Assembly: GCA_017415025.1 (NCBI GenBank)
Contig: JAFQJH010000018.1
Coordinates: forward strand, 1-64,000
DNA from: Clostridia bacterium
GTDB lineage: Bacteria; Bacillota; Clostridia; Oscillospirales; Acutalibacteraceae
Reading direction: 5' to 3'
DNA: 64,000 nt
Part shown: in pieces, positions 35,755 to 45,937 of the stretch
Layout of the letters: every line of letters begins with the position of its first letter
Position numbering within the stretch: the stretch's first letter is position 1
Made by a program: the position numbers and the translations under genes
The notes under the pieces: generated by a model
The model's input: the letters and a program-made list of their open reading frames with translations, nothing else
Databases searched by the model: none
Told to the model about the DNA's origin: nothing

Positions 35755-38700
35755 TTATTTTTTTAACGCAATATATTCAGCGTTTTCAAACGAGTAAATC
35801 AGCGTGCCGCGCACCTTCATTCCCGTACATTCGGCAAGAGCGTATTCGTACATTTCAAGCTGTGTACGATACCTTTCGCAAAGCTCCTGCATCGTAACTC
35901 CCCTGTCGGTTTTGTAATCAACTATCACGAGCTCGCCTTCCTCGACAAATGCACAGTCAACGTAGCCCTGAATGACAACCGTTTCGTCGCAGGGCACGTC
36001 AAGCTCCGGATAAAGCTCACAAGCCTTTATCCCAACCGTCACCTGCTTTTCGCGAAGAAGAAGCGGAGAAGCCTTGATACGGCGGGCAATGTCTCTCTCA
36101 AAGAAGCGGCAAAGCTTATCCTTTTCGAGGGCATCCGCCTCCTGACGGGTAAGATGTCGCTCGGCAATCATTTTTTCTATCTGTTCATCGACGTTAAAGC
36201 TGTCGGCTGTATAGTCGAAGAATTCCATAAACTTATGGGTTGCCGTGCCTCGGCTCGCGGGATTCATACCCGATTTTGACAAAAACTGCGGTTTTGACGA
36301 TGCAAAATACTGCGTGCTGAAGCCCGTCGAATCAAATTCGGACGGTGCGCTCTTTGCGCGGACAAATGCGAGTGAGGAATAGGGATAAACGTAATCTATT
36401 CTTTCTTTTATTTCCCCCAGAAGCACATCGTCAGCAGGAGCTTTTTCTTTACTCTCCTCGGAGATACCAAGCTCACAAACGCTGTTGACAACCGAGACCG
36501 ACAGACTTTCAGCACAAGGTAAATCTGAAAGCTCCTCTCCTCTGCCGGATAATTGGCGAAGGATATGTGCATCAGGATGACGAAGAAAAGCCATAACAAG
36601 CCAATCCGCCATTGAGTTTTTATTGAGAATATCAACAGAATCAATGCGGATTTCATCTTCGTTTACGCATAAGGAAAAGTCCTCGAGCTTTGATTCAATA
36701 TTATCGTAGCGCGTAATGCAGATAAGGCGTTCCTTGGCACGTGTCATTGCAACGTAGAGCACGCGAAGCTCCTCGGAAAGTGCAGAATATCTTTCTGCAA
36801 GCATAAGCGCTTTTTTACCGACAGTGGAATACTGACATTTCGTACGCGAATCACGGCGGTCAAAGCATATTCCGTAATCGGGATGAAAGGCTGAAACACC
36901 CTTCTGATTATCGTTGGTGAAGCCGTTATTGAGGTCGGCAAGGATACAGACGGGAAATTCAAGACCCTTACTTTTATGAATGGTCATAATCCGGACAACA
37001 TCTGCCGCTTCGGAGATATCGGATGCGCTCTCAAGGTCAGCGTTCTGCCGCTGAACACGGTCAATAAAACGGATAAAGCCCGAGAGTCCGCGCTTACCCG
37101 AGTCCTCGTACTTCGCGGCATAATCGAGAAGCATATTGAGGTTTGCATTACGCTGTGAGCCGTTTTTGAGTGCAGATACTATGGCTTTATAGCCTGTTAT
37201 TTCGTAAAGCTCACGGACAAATTCCGAGCAGGCAAGCGTTGAAGAAAGCATACGAAGATTATCAAGCTTTTCGAGGAAATCCTTGCTCTTTTTGCTGCCG
37301 TTGTGTGCGGAGTTGAGTACACAGTGATAAAGCGGTTTCTTGCGCTCTTCGACACGCATTTTTGCAAGCTCGTCGGCGGTAAAGCCGTAAATCGGAGAGA
37401 GCATAACAGCAAGAAGAGGTATATCCTGCAAGGGATTATCCGTCACGCGCATAAGGTTGAGCATCGTGCTGATTTCTGTTGAGGCAAAGAAGCCTGCTTT
37501 ATTCGAAACGTAGGCAGGTATGTTGTTGCGCGCAAGAACATCGGCATAAAGCTCTGCCCTTCCGCCTCCCGTTGCACGCATAAGCACGCAGAAATCGCGG
37601 TAGGTTACGGGACGCCGTGTATCCTTTTCGGTAACGAGCATTCCGTTTTTAATAATCGAATTGATTGTATCGGCGATGTGCTGTGCTTCAAGCTCTCTTG
37701 AAACACGGGCGCCGTCTTCAAGTGAGCCGATGATATGCAGCTCCGCCTGCGGAAACTCGCATTCACCGTAGGGTGCGGCGGCAACAAGTGCCTCTTTTTC
37801 GTCATAATCGAGGTCGCCCGCATCCTTTGACATAAGCTGACTGAAAACAAAATTGACGTTTTCCGTAACTCCCGAACGGCTGCGGAAATTACGGTCAAGA
37901 GTTATTCTTGCGGGATAATTGTTATCGACATAATCCTCAAGAGTGTCGCGGCGGCGCAGAAAAATTGCGGGCATCGCCTGACGGAAGCGGTAGATGCTCT
38001 GCTTGACGTCGCCAACCATAAAGAGATTACTCTCATCCTTTGAAACAGACCGGAAGAGAGTGTTCTGCAGCTCATTGATATCCTGAAATTCGTCAACAAG
38101 AATTTCATCAAATTTCTGCGAGAGCTCCTCGGCAAGCTTCGTTTTTACAGGATTGCTATCCTCATCATAGGCAACAAGAAGCTTCAGCGCAAGGTGGGTT
38201 ATATCGGAAAAATCAACACTGTTCAACTTCTGTTTTTCTTCCCACAGAATTTCGCCGTAGCGGCTGACGATTGCAAGAAGCTTTTCAACTATCGGACGAA
38301 GATACTGCATATCCTCGGCGTATTCATCAGAGCTTACACAAAAGTATTTAGGAAGCTTTTTTGTAAGCTCATCAGTGATGATTTTCTTTTGCTTTTTTGC
38401 AAATTCAGCTACCGTTGAGGAATATCCCTTCGGCAATCTGCCGAGTGCAGGAAATTTAAGCGTTCGCAAAGCTGTCAGCGTTTCATCCCATTTGTTGTTC
38501 AAGGTAAGGTCAGATATACTGTCAACAATCGCTCTCATTTCAGCAAAGCACGCACCGTATTTTTCTTTAACTGTTTCATCACCTTCAAAACTTCTTTGAA
38601 CCTGAGAAACAGCAACGGAGCATTTGACAGCAATGCTGTAAGCATAGGAAAGAATCATTCTTCCCCATACACTTTCGGAAAGCGGTGCATTATCATAATA

Positions 38701-39291
38701 ATTAAGGCTGAGCTTTTTCAGAAACTCTGACGGACGCGGAAAAGCCATTGAGTAGTTATACAGCTTTGAAACAAGCGCGCCGACCGCGCTATCGTCCGTT
38801 GAGCTTGCAAGCAGATTGACAAGCTCGTTGAATTCGTCGGAATTCTCTTTATAATATTCATCAAGAGTTCTGCTCATAGCCTCAGCTTCGACAAGCTTTA
38901 ACTGTGCGCCCTCGAGCATTTTATAGTCGGGAGATAAATCGAGAGAGTGAAAATTTTCCTTGACGATATCATTACAGAAGCTGTCAATCGTACTGATTTT
39001 AGCAAACGGAAGCATAATAAGCTGATGTTTGAGGTGTTCATCGGAGGGATTTTTGCGCAGTTCCTCATTGATTGCCTGTGAAATACGCTCGCGCATCTGT
39101 TGTGTTGCGGCACGGGTGAAGGTCACGATAAGAAGCCTGTCAGCCGTGCAGGGATTTTCTCTGTCCGTAAGACGGCGGATAACTCGTTCAACAAGAACCG
39201 CTGTTTTACCCGAGCCTGCGGCGGCGGAAACAAGCACGGTGCCGTTACGGGAATCTATCGCGTTTTGCTGTTCTTTAGTCCAATTCGGCAT
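35755..39291 (-). CDS. addA: ATP-dependent helicase/nuclease subunit A (AddA)
   Basis: A 1178-residue subunit that unwinds and trims double-strand breaks for RecA loading. UvrD-type helicase motifs: Walker A SAAAGSGKTAVL (near 22-33), motif II EILVDEFQDINELQ, motif III VGDVKQSIYRFRQA, motif VI LYVAMTRAKERL. The C-terminal RecB-type nuclease has ATHKFMEFF and IVDYKTDRG with the catalytic D-x-K. AGGAGGT precedes ATG 39291; the start overlaps the addB stop by 17 bases, which indicates coupling. Confidence 0.95.
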   Translation of the reverse strand: MPNWTKEQQNAIDSRNGTVLVSAAAGSGKTAVLVERVIRRLTDRENPCTADRLLIVTFTRAATQQMRERISQAINEELRKNPSDEHLKHQLIMLPFAKISTIDSFCNDIVKENFHSLDLSPDYKMLEGAQLKLVEAEAMSRTLDEYYKENSDEFNELVNLLASSTDDSAVGALVSKLYNYSMAFPRPSEFLKKLSLNYYDNAPLSESVWGRMILSYAYSIAVKCSVAVSQVQRSFEGDETVKEKYGACFAEMRAIVDSISDLTLNNKWDETLTALRTLKFPALGRLPKGYSSTVAEFAKKQKKIITDELTKKLPKYFCVSSDEYAEDMQYLRPIVEKLLAIVSRYGEILWEEKQKLNSVDFSDITHLALKLLVAYDEDSNPVKTKLAEELSQKFDEILVDEFQDINELQNTLFRSVSKDESNLFMVGDVKQSIYRFRQAMPAIFLRRRDTLEDYVDNNYPARITLDRNFRSRSGVTENVNFVFSQLMSKDAGDLDYDEKEALVAAAPYGECEFPQAELHIIGSLEDGARVSRELEAQHIADTINSIIKNGMLVTEKDTRRPVTYRDFCVLMRATGGGRAELYADVLARNNIPAYVSNKAGFFASTEISTMLNLMRVTDNPLQDIPLLAVMLSPIYGFTADELAKMRVEERKKPLYHCVLNSAHNGSKKSKDFLEKLDNLRMLSSTLACSEFVRELYEITGYKAIVSALKNGSQRNANLNMLLDYAAKYEDSGKRGLSGFIRFIDRVQRQNADLESASDISEAADVVRIMTIHKSKGLEFPVCILADLNNGFTNDNQKGVSAFHPDYGICFDRRDSRTKCQYSTVGKKALMLAERYSALSEELRVLYVAMTRAKERLICITRYDNIESKLEDFSLCVNEDEIRIDSVDILNKNSMADWLVMAFLRHPDAHILRQLSGRGEELSDLPCAESLSVSVVNSVCELGISEESKEKAPADDVLLGEIKERIDYVYPYSSLAFVRAKSAPSEFDSTGFSTQYFASSKPQFLSKSGMNPASRGTATHKFMEFFDYTADSFNVDEQIEKMIAERHLTRQEADALEKDKLCRFFERDIARRIKASPLLLREKQVTVGIKACELYPELDVPCDETVVIQGYVDCAFVEEGELVIVDYKTDRGVTMQELCERYRTQLEMYEYALAECTGMKVRGTLIYSFENAEYIALKK

Positions 39292-42200
39292 CGTCCTCAC
39301 CTCCTAAAAGTCTCAGGCTGTCTTCGTGTTTTATTTTGTCTATATCATTGGTCGGGGTATCCTCATCAAAGCCGCAGACATCCTTATAATCGCAGTATTT
39401 GCATACGTCATGGTAGGGACTTGTCGTTGATTCGGCAACAGCAGGACGCACGGGAATTTTACCCTTGTGCAGATTCATTGCCATATCGGAAAGGATTTTT
39501 TCCACACGTTTCAAGAGAAGTCCCATCTGCTTAAAGGAAATGAGTGTACCCGAATTTGTACCGTCCTTTTTGACCGAGGCAGGCACTATATCACCTGAAA
39601 GGCGGTTATCCATTGAATAAATAACGCGGCTGTCGTCGAGCACCATTCCGTTCATTTTCGCCGCCTTCTGCTTTTGTGCGGCTATCGCATCCTCTCCCTC
39701 ATCGCGCTCGATTTTAGCAAAAGGAGCGTTGACGGGCATATACAAAATACCTGCGGGAGTAATGTTTTTATAATCACGGAAGCCGTTTTTCCAGATAGCA
39801 AAAAGATAAATGAGCATCTGCATATTAAGGCCGTAAAAAACCTCGTTGAGGTCAAATTTCTTGCCGCCCGATTTATAGTCGACAACACGCAGGAAGGTTT
39901 CTTCCCCGTTTTCCTTAACATCAACACGGTCAACGGAGCCCTTGAGCTTCAGCACACCGCCGTCAGGAAGCGGAATTTCGTAAGCAGGCACCTCGCCGTC
40001 GGAGTCGATTGAAAGCTCGAATGCAACCGGCTCAAATTCGCTGACTGAAAACTCGCTCACAAGGCGGTCAACAACCTCGCAGACAACATAGACAAGCTGA
40101 CGGTAAAGGTAATTGAAGCGCTCACCCATATCCTCGCCCGGAACAAGAATTTCTTTAAAATAGCTTTCGAGCATATCGCGGACACAACCGTCTCTCTGTG
40201 CCTTCGGCATCGCGCAAAGTCCGTCACTGCCGTAAGCGGCGATAAGATTTTCAAGTATATAATGGATTGCCGTACCCTTCTGCATCGGGTCAAGCTCGGC
40301 AATTTTCCTAGGCTGTGCATTAAGTCCGTATTTGCAGAAATATTCAAACGGACACTTATGATAAACCTCTGTACGTGAGGCTGACATATACATATTGAAG
40401 CCGAAAAGCTTTTTTGAAAGCTCTTTATCCGTGATTTCAAATTCACCCTTATTCACAGCGCGGTTGAGAGCGTTTAATCTTCCTTTATAATCGTCTCTGC
40501 TCTCAAAATACTTTTCAAGCGTGGAGTGCATTGTGCCGCCCTTAAGGCTCAATTTTGCCATAAGCTCAAAGGCTGGCATATCACCTTCAATAAAGTCGAT
40601 TTCGGGAGTCATAACCGTATCAAGAACAGTAACCTTCGGGAAAATACGTTTAATCTGCGCAACAATTTCGGACGGTGCAAGCTGTGAGCCCGTGATATCC
40701 TTACGCGAATACGTAACGTAAAGCGTGTCGGACGGACTGCAGAGAGTGCTGTATGCTATAAAACGTTCTTCCATCATTTTCTGCTCGAAGTTATCGTCCA
40801 TCTGCAGTTTGAGCTCGGCAAGTGTTTTGCGCTCGTTATCGGAAAGAATACCGTCCGCCGTAGGAATCATCGGGAAAAGCCCGTCATTGACACCGACAGC
40901 AAAGACGACCTTCGGCGACGTGGTTTTGACACGGTCGGCAGAGCCGATAACGATTTCGTCAAGTCCTTGCGGAAGACTGCCGAGGGTATACATTGAAACA
41001 ATGAGATTCAATAATTCGTTGAATCTTTTTGCGGTAAGATTTATATTTTCAAGTGAAAAAGCAATTCTGTCAAGAATTTCGATAACAACGTCCCATATTC
41101 TGCCCTGCTCGATCGCAAGCTCGGTCTCACCGTTGGAATCGAGCTTCTGTGCAAGAGCCTTGAGGTTTTCGGGAACGTTCATTTTTATAAGAAGATTATA
41201 GAGTGCCTTTGCACAGGAAAGTCCGTCACAGCTTTTAATCTCAAAGCGCAGATTATTCAGCGGTGCAATGACCTCTTTGCGTGAGGCATTGATTTTTTCG
41301 AGGCGAACGACATCCTTTTCGAGCATTTTTTCACCGAGACCGTCGGGATGTGCCGTCCAGTCATCAAGCCACTTGTTACCGTTTATCTGCCAGAGGACAG
41401 CATAATTTTCGAGCTCGGAAATTTCTTCAACCGTAAGGTCGGTCAAGCCCGTTTTGAGAACGCGCATAACTGTATCGCACGAAAATCCGCTGACGGCAAT
41501 ATCCGTCACGCTCAACAGAAATTCGATTAAAGGCTGTGTCGCAATCGGCTGACGTCTGTCTTCAAACACGGGAACTCCGTTTTTGCGCAAAGCGGAACGT
41601 ATCTGACGGACGTAGTTATTTTCACTGCGGCTGATAATAGCAATATCGCGGCAACGAAGAGACTTTGTTCTTATAAGCTTTTTGACCGTATGGGCAACAA
41701 AGTCACATTCGCTTTCAAAATCCTCGGCGGAGCAAAGTATAATGTTTTCCGTCGGATTTTCGCTGATTTCATAATCGTTCTCGTAAAGACTCTTTTCAAG
41801 CAAAGGAAGCTCGGGATTTGTATATCTTTTTTCGTTAAATGCTTCGATGTGCTCGGGCGGTGCGATTTTTACGCCATTCTTTTCTGCAGTGCGGATAAGC
41901 TTACGCACGGTGCGCTTTGTATGCGCAAAGGAGCTGAAATCATCTGCGTTTGCGGGCTTGTCCGAACAGACGGTGACATAAACATCCTGTGCCTGCGCAA
42001 AAATGCGCTCCATAACCTTAAATTCCTGACTTGTAAAGCCTCGGAAGCCGTCAAAGAAAACAGTCTTTCCTGCAAAATCCTGATGCTCGTCAAGAACCTT
42101 ACAAAGCTCATCAAGTGCACATTCATCATCAAAATAGCTCTGCGAAACGAGAGCCGAATAAGCATCTGTTACGAGAGCGAGCTCGTCAAGCTTGGATTTA

Positions 42201-42643
42201 AGGAGACAATCCTCCATTCCCGCAGAGGTTTCACGAAGCATATCGGGAGTTACGACACATTGGCGGAATTCCTTTATAACCTTGAGCATACGCGTTATAA
42301 CCGATGCGGAATAGCGGTGCTTTCCGTAAACGTTAAGCGACTCGCTCACACTTTCAAGCGCAAGGCTCATCATAAGTGCGCGTGTGCTGTCATCAAGTCG
42401 GGGATTGGAGTTAAGACCGTATTTTTTAAGCAGACGTTCACAAAGGAAGGTAAAGCTGACAACCTCTACGCTGTCCGCTCCCCTTGCGCCGAGCAGCTCA
42501 AGCATCATTTTTTCCGTACAGAAGGAATACTGCTCCGGGATGATAAGCATTACGCTTTCACCCTTTTCGACACGATGTTTTATTTTCGAATAAATCTCTG
42601 TGGTCTTACCGCTGGAGATACGGCCTGTTATGAGTCTGAGCAT
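39275..42643 (-). CDS. addB: ATP-dependent helicase/nuclease subunit B (AddB)
   Basis: A 1122-residue partner of AddA. It has a Walker A-like TGRISSGKTTEIY (residues 5-17), a nuclease motif RVVDYKSGGKKFD, and four cysteines for the 4Fe-4S staple: one in YHKCPFEYFCKYGL and three in CKYCDYKDVCGFD near the C-terminus. GGAGGG precedes ATG 42643; the longer frame runs through the promoter. Together with AddA it should recognise a Chi sequence. Confidence 0.95.
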   Translation of the reverse strand: MLRLITGRISSGKTTEIYSKIKHRVEKGESVMLIIPEQYSFCTEKMMLELLGARGADSVEVVSFTFLCERLLKKYGLNSNPRLDDSTRALMMSLALESVSESLNVYGKHRYSASVITRMLKVIKEFRQCVVTPDMLRETSAGMEDCLLKSKLDELALVTDAYSALVSQSYFDDECALDELCKVLDEHQDFAGKTVFFDGFRGFTSQEFKVMERIFAQAQDVYVTVCSDKPANADDFSSFAHTKRTVRKLIRTAEKNGVKIAPPEHIEAFNEKRYTNPELPLLEKSLYENDYEISENPTENIILCSAEDFESECDFVAHTVKKLIRTKSLRCRDIAIISRSENNYVRQIRSALRKNGVPVFEDRRQPIATQPLIEFLLSVTDIAVSGFSCDTVMRVLKTGLTDLTVEEISELENYAVLWQINGNKWLDDWTAHPDGLGEKMLEKDVVRLEKINASRKEVIAPLNNLRFEIKSCDGLSCAKALYNLLIKMNVPENLKALAQKLDSNGETELAIEQGRIWDVVIEILDRIAFSLENINLTAKRFNELLNLIVSMYTLGSLPQGLDEIVIGSADRVKTTSPKVVFAVGVNDGLFPMIPTADGILSDNERKTLAELKLQMDDNFEQKMMEERFIAYSTLCSPSDTLYVTYSRKDITGSQLAPSEIVAQIKRIFPKVTVLDTVMTPEIDFIEGDMPAFELMAKLSLKGGTMHSTLEKYFESRDDYKGRLNALNRAVNKGEFEITDKELSKKLFGFNMYMSASRTEVYHKCPFEYFCKYGLNAQPRKIAELDPMQKGTAIHYILENLIAAYGSDGLCAMPKAQRDGCVRDMLESYFKEILVPGEDMGERFNYLYRQLVYVVCEVVDRLVSEFSVSEFEPVAFELSIDSDGEVPAYEIPLPDGGVLKLKGSVDRVDVKENGEETFLRVVDYKSGGKKFDLNEVFYGLNMQMLIYLFAIWKNGFRDYKNITPAGILYMPVNAPFAKIERDEGEDAIAAQKQKAAKMNGMVLDDSRVIYSMDNRLSGDIVPASVKKDGTNSGTLISFKQMGLLLKRVEKILSDMAMNLHKGKIPVRPAVAESTTSPYHDVCKYCDYKDVCGFDEDTPTNDIDKIKHEDSLRLLGGEDDAELD

Positions 42644-42664
42644 ACAATCCCTCCGTTCCTGAAT

Positions 42665-42693
42665 ATTATACTTTATAAGTTGAAGATTTGCAA
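42665..42693 (-). promoter_or_regulatory. Promoter of addBA
   Basis: TTGCAA and TATAAT are 17 bases apart on the minus strand, back-to-back with the GH29-like gene promoter. Confidence 0.75.
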
Positions 42694-42703
42694 TATTAGT
42701 GTA

Positions 42704-42732
42704 TTGCATTTGAGTACCGAAAATGGTACAAT
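42704..42732 (+). promoter_or_regulatory. Promoter of the GH29-like gene
   Basis: TTGCAT and TACAAT are 17 bases apart, 30 bases before the start codon. An in-frame ATG at 42735 would lie at the transcription start. Confidence 0.65.
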
Positions 42733-42761
42733 ATATGCAATATTTAGTCGAGGTAAGCATT

Positions 42762-44114
42762 ATGGCAACTAAAAGTTACATTGAAAAAGCAAACAGTATT
42801 GTTCCGTCACCCGAACAGCTCGAATTTATGAACACGGAGTTCATCGCTTTCGTCCACTACGGAATGAACACCTTCACCAACGTTGAATGGGGTACGGGCA
42901 GAGAGCCTGAAAAATATTTTAAGCCTGCGGACTTTTCCGCAAAGCAATGGGTAAAGGCAATCAAATCCGCAGGTATGCGCGGAATGATTCTTACCTGTAA
43001 ATTCTCGGAGGGCTTCTGCCTCTGGCCGAGTAAATTTACGGAATACAGCGTTAAAAATTCACCGTGGCTCGACGGTGAGGGCGATATGGTCAAGGAGCTG
43101 AGCGATGAATGCCGTAAAGAGGGCATTAAATTCGGCATCTACCTCTCCCCTTACGATATGCACGAGCCGACCTTCGGTACTGAGGCTTACAACGATTATT
43201 TCGTAAATCAGCTTACTGAGCTTTGTACGGATTACGGTGATATTTTCTGCGTATGGTTGGAGCGCGACCACAGCGGTAAACAGAATTACGATTGGGAAAG
43301 ATATTACAAAACGATACGCAAGCTTCAGCCGGAAGCGATGATCTGCAACTGCGGACCTGACATCCGTTGGTGCGGTAATCACGCAGGTATAGGCAGACAG
43401 TCCGAATGGAGCGTTGTTCCGAAAACACTTATCAACAACGCACCCGCTGAAAAGCTTGTTCAGCCTGATCTCGGCAGCCGCAGTAAAATAAAGAAAGCAA
43501 AGGAGCTCGTGTGGTTCCCTGCGATTATGGATATGAAAATGCGTCCCGGCTGGTTCTACCACGACCATGAGAACACAAGCCTTGAGGTTATGTCAAAGGC
43601 GATAATGTGCTATTTCAACTCTGTCGGTAATAACGGTACTTTCATACTCAATATTTCACCGTCACATAACGGCCGAATAGACAAAAAAGACCTTGAACAG
43701 CTCGTCACTCTCGGTGCTCAGCTCGAAATTGAGTTCAAGGACGACTTTACCGAGGGTGCTGAATTTACGGCAAGCGGCTGCAGTGATGAGCTTCATTCAG
43801 AAAGATTTATCAACTCGGGTAAATCGTATTTCAAATCAGCCAAGGGTGCACGCAAAACGGAAATCATTGTTAATATGGGTGACGTGTGCTCCATAGATAA
43901 GGTTGTCCTTGCAGAAAACATTGCAACGGGTCAGCAAATCGAAAAATTCTCGCTTTATTACTTTTACAACAAGCGTTGGCGCAAGATTTACAAGGGCACG
44001 ACAATCGGACGCAAAAAGGTCTGCATCATAAAGCCGATGGAGGCGAAGCGCATTAAGCTCGTTATTGAAAAGACAAGGGATTTTGCAACAATCTCGGAAT
44101 TCCACGTATATTGA
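42762..44114 (+). CDS. GH29 (alpha-L-fucosidase)-like protein with changed active-site motifs
   Basis: A 450-residue cytosolic protein with no signal peptide. The GH29 fold is recognisable from FVHYGMNTF (30-38), GFCLWPSKFTEYSV (84-97), GIYLSPYD (124-131), and a C-terminal discoidin-like domain (FSLYYFYNKRWRKIY). Expected active-site motifs are altered: KHHDGF is KFSEGF (80-85), the WFDG nucleophile block is WLERD (165-169), and GNE is GNH (205-207). It may act on another substrate or be non-catalytic. GAGGTAA precedes ATG 42762. Confidence 0.75.
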   Translation: MATKSYIEKANSIVPSPEQLEFMNTEFIAFVHYGMNTFTNVEWGTGREPEKYFKPADFSAKQWVKAIKSAGMRGMILTCKFSEGFCLWPSKFTEYSVKNSPWLDGEGDMVKELSDECRKEGIKFGIYLSPYDMHEPTFGTEAYNDYFVNQLTELCTDYGDIFCVWLERDHSGKQNYDWERYYKTIRKLQPEAMICNCGPDIRWCGNHAGIGRQSEWSVVPKTLINNAPAEKLVQPDLGSRSKIKKAKELVWFPAIMDMKMRPGWFYHDHENTSLEVMSKAIMCYFNSVGNNGTFILNISPSHNGRIDKKDLEQLVTLGAQLEIEFKDDFTEGAEFTASGCSDELHSERFINSGKSYFKSAKGARKTEIIVNMGDVCSIDKVVLAENIATGQQIEKFSLYYFYNKRWRKIYKGTTIGRKKVCIIKPMEAKRIKLVIEKTRDFATISEFHVY

Positions 44115-44117
44115 AAA

Positions 44118-44149
44118 AAGCCTTGCAGTTGAAATAAACTGCAAGGCTT
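44118..44149 (-). terminator. Terminator after the lipoprotein gene
   Basis: A 13-bp perfect stem (AAGCCTTGCAGTT and complement) with a T6 run on the minus strand; weaker on plus, where it may still end the GH29-like gene. Confidence 0.8.
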
Positions 44150-44152
44150 AAA

Positions 44153-44515
44153 TTATACTATTTTGACAATCTTTGTTGCCTTAATTGTCTTGGGATTTTT
44201 ACGGTAAAGCTCGCCGTTATAGTGAATTTCAAGAGTGTCGCCGTAGTTGAGATCTTCACGCGAAAGCTTGTTACCTTCTTTGTCGTAAATTTCTTCACCG
44301 CTACCTGCGAACTTGATATAAATTCCGTTCTCGTCGTAAAGCTCGGAATAAACTCCGCCGAGGTTCTGAACCTCTACAATAAATTCACCCTCTGCACTCT
44401 TGACAGAGTAAAAGGCAACGATAGCCGCATCCTCATCTTTTGAAAGATTGTTACCGCAAGCGGCAAGAGAAAACAGCATAAGAACTGATAAGAATAAAGC
44501 AAATGCCTTTTTCAT
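44153..44515 (-). CDS. Small lipoprotein, 120 aa
   Basis: Residues 1-19 form a signal peptide ending in the lipobox LAAC, so Cys20 is lipid-anchored. The rest is a compact beta-rich domain (IVEVQNLGGVYSELYDENGIYIK) that resembles small secreted OB-like folds (DUF3221 type), but I cannot name it safely. It follows the DUF4474 gene by 10 bases and should be co-expressed at the membrane surface. Confidence 0.75.
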   Translation of the reverse strand: MKKAFALFLSVLMLFSLAACGNNLSKDEDAAIVAFYSVKSAEGEFIVEVQNLGGVYSELYDENGIYIKFAGSGEEIYDKEGNKLSREDLNYGDTLEIHYNGELYRKNPKTIKATKIVKIV

Positions 44516-44525
44516 AAAATCACCC

Positions 44526-45788
44526 TTATCTCCAGCAAACTCTTACTGTTACGCCGTCTTCTTCAAGGCAGAACTTGCTTGAAACACCTGTTGCACTTTC
44601 GTATTCTGCAACTGTTGCGTATTCCTTCATTGTGATAGGTCTCTTCTGCTTTGTAGCACCGTTATACTCAATCGTCTTAACCTCTCTGAGACCCTGCATA
44701 AATGCCTGAGCCATTTCGGGTGACTGAAGAGTAAGCTTTGAATCAACCTTGAGCATCGCCGTTTCTTCTGCCGACGGGTTGTACTTACCTGCACCAAGTG
44801 TTCCCGGAACGAAGCCTGCACACCACCAGGTGAATGCCGGACTTCTTGAGAAGAGGTACTTGAACTTATTTGATGATGAAGACTCACGTCTGTAAATATC
44901 CATACTCTGAAGCATCTTCATATCGTCTGTTGCACAGTCGTAGTGTGTGCTCATAGATGAGCCTGCCGGACGGTTGTATGTACCGATTTCAGCACCGACG
45001 AGAACAAGACCGTACTGACCCTTCCAATACTGAATCATCCACTCGAGACCTTCGTGCTCGAAGTAAACGCGCATTGTGTCATAAGTGATAGCAATAGCGG
45101 AGGATGAAGCATCGTAAAGCTCGTTATAGCCGAAGTTTCTCTGCCATGCGTCCTCAGCGATGATAAAGCACTTATCCTTCTGTGAATACTTGAAGCCGAA
45201 GAGGCCGGTATCCTTACCGTCAGGACTTTCAACAGTGATATTGCCGTCCTTGTCGATTGTCGGCTTGATAACGTCGCCCCAGCGATCCTTGATTTCGTCA
45301 AGCTGCTGCTGAAGGCTCTTTGTTGTTGTAGTTGTTGTTGAAATCGGAGGAACAGTCGGGTTTGATGAGCCGCCGTTATTCGAAGAGCCGCCGTTGTTTG
45401 ATGAGCCGCTGTTGCCTGATGAGCCGCCATTGCCGACAGGACCTACAACGATAGGCTTTGTTGCCGCATTTGCATCAAGCTGTGTTACAACACTGCCGTC
45501 ATCACCGATGATATCAACTGATGAATCGTCCTGTGTCCACTTCTGACCGCAGGCATTACATACAAAAAATCCCTCTGCATCGGGACCTGTGATATCTGTT
45601 GAAGAACAGATAGGACAGCACTGCTCGAAGCCGTTGCCGTTTGCAAGGTCAGATGTATCACCGAGAGTTGTTCCTTCTTCAGGATCTGCCTGACCGATAA
45701 AGTTACAACCGGGTAAGATTGTAAGAGTTACCAGAGTAAGAATGCCGATAACTGCAATCGCACGGATAACATTGTTTTTAAAATCCAT
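44526..45788 (-). CDS. DUF4474-domain lipoprotein with zinc ribbon
   Basis: A 420-residue surface protein. Signal segment with lipobox ILPGC near residue 28; a zinc ribbon CPIC...CNACGQ; a Gly/Ser/Asn-rich linker with repeated GGSSN units and a run of six threonines; then a C-terminal DUF4474 domain (FGFKYSQKDKCF, QRNFGYNELYD, IQYWKGQYGLVLVGAEIG). The DUF4474 role is unknown; it is frequent in Clostridia. GGAGGT supports ATG 45788 over the longer frame. Confidence 0.8.
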   Translation of the reverse strand: MDFKNNVIRAIAVIGILTLVTLTILPGCNFIGQADPEEGTTLGDTSDLANGNGFEQCCPICSSTDITGPDAEGFFVCNACGQKWTQDDSSVDIIGDDGSVVTQLDANAATKPIVVGPVGNGGSSGNSGSSNNGGSSNNGGSSNPTVPPISTTTTTTKSLQQQLDEIKDRWGDVIKPTIDKDGNITVESPDGKDTGLFGFKYSQKDKCFIIAEDAWQRNFGYNELYDASSSAIAITYDTMRVYFEHEGLEWMIQYWKGQYGLVLVGAEIGTYNRPAGSSMSTHYDCATDDMKMLQSMDIYRRESSSSNKFKYLFSRSPAFTWWCAGFVPGTLGAGKYNPSAEETAMLKVDSKLTLQSPEMAQAFMQGLREVKTIEYNGATKQKRPITMKEYATVAEYESATGVSSKFCLEEDGVTVRVCWR

Positions 45789-45849
45789 GGTAATTATACC
45801 TCCAAAATTTTTGGTAACGAAAAGTAATTCGTCACGCATATACAAAAAG

Positions 45850-45878
45850 ATTATACTTGATTTCAGTCATCATTTCAA
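45850..45878 (-). promoter_or_regulatory. Promoter of the lipoprotein pair
   Basis: TTGAAA and TATAAT are 17 bases apart on the minus strand. Confidence 0.75.
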
Positions 45879-45937
45879 TAGATTTTTCAAAAATATCATT
45901 CTTTTACAAATATTACCTCCTATTTGCAATATTTATG

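Noticed and set aside
41690..42772. Long plus-strand open frame (360 codons) antisense to addB
   Set aside because: It has no ribosome-binding site, overlaps the well-supported addB frame and its promoter, and its protein has no recognisable feature; it is a shadow of addB codon bias.
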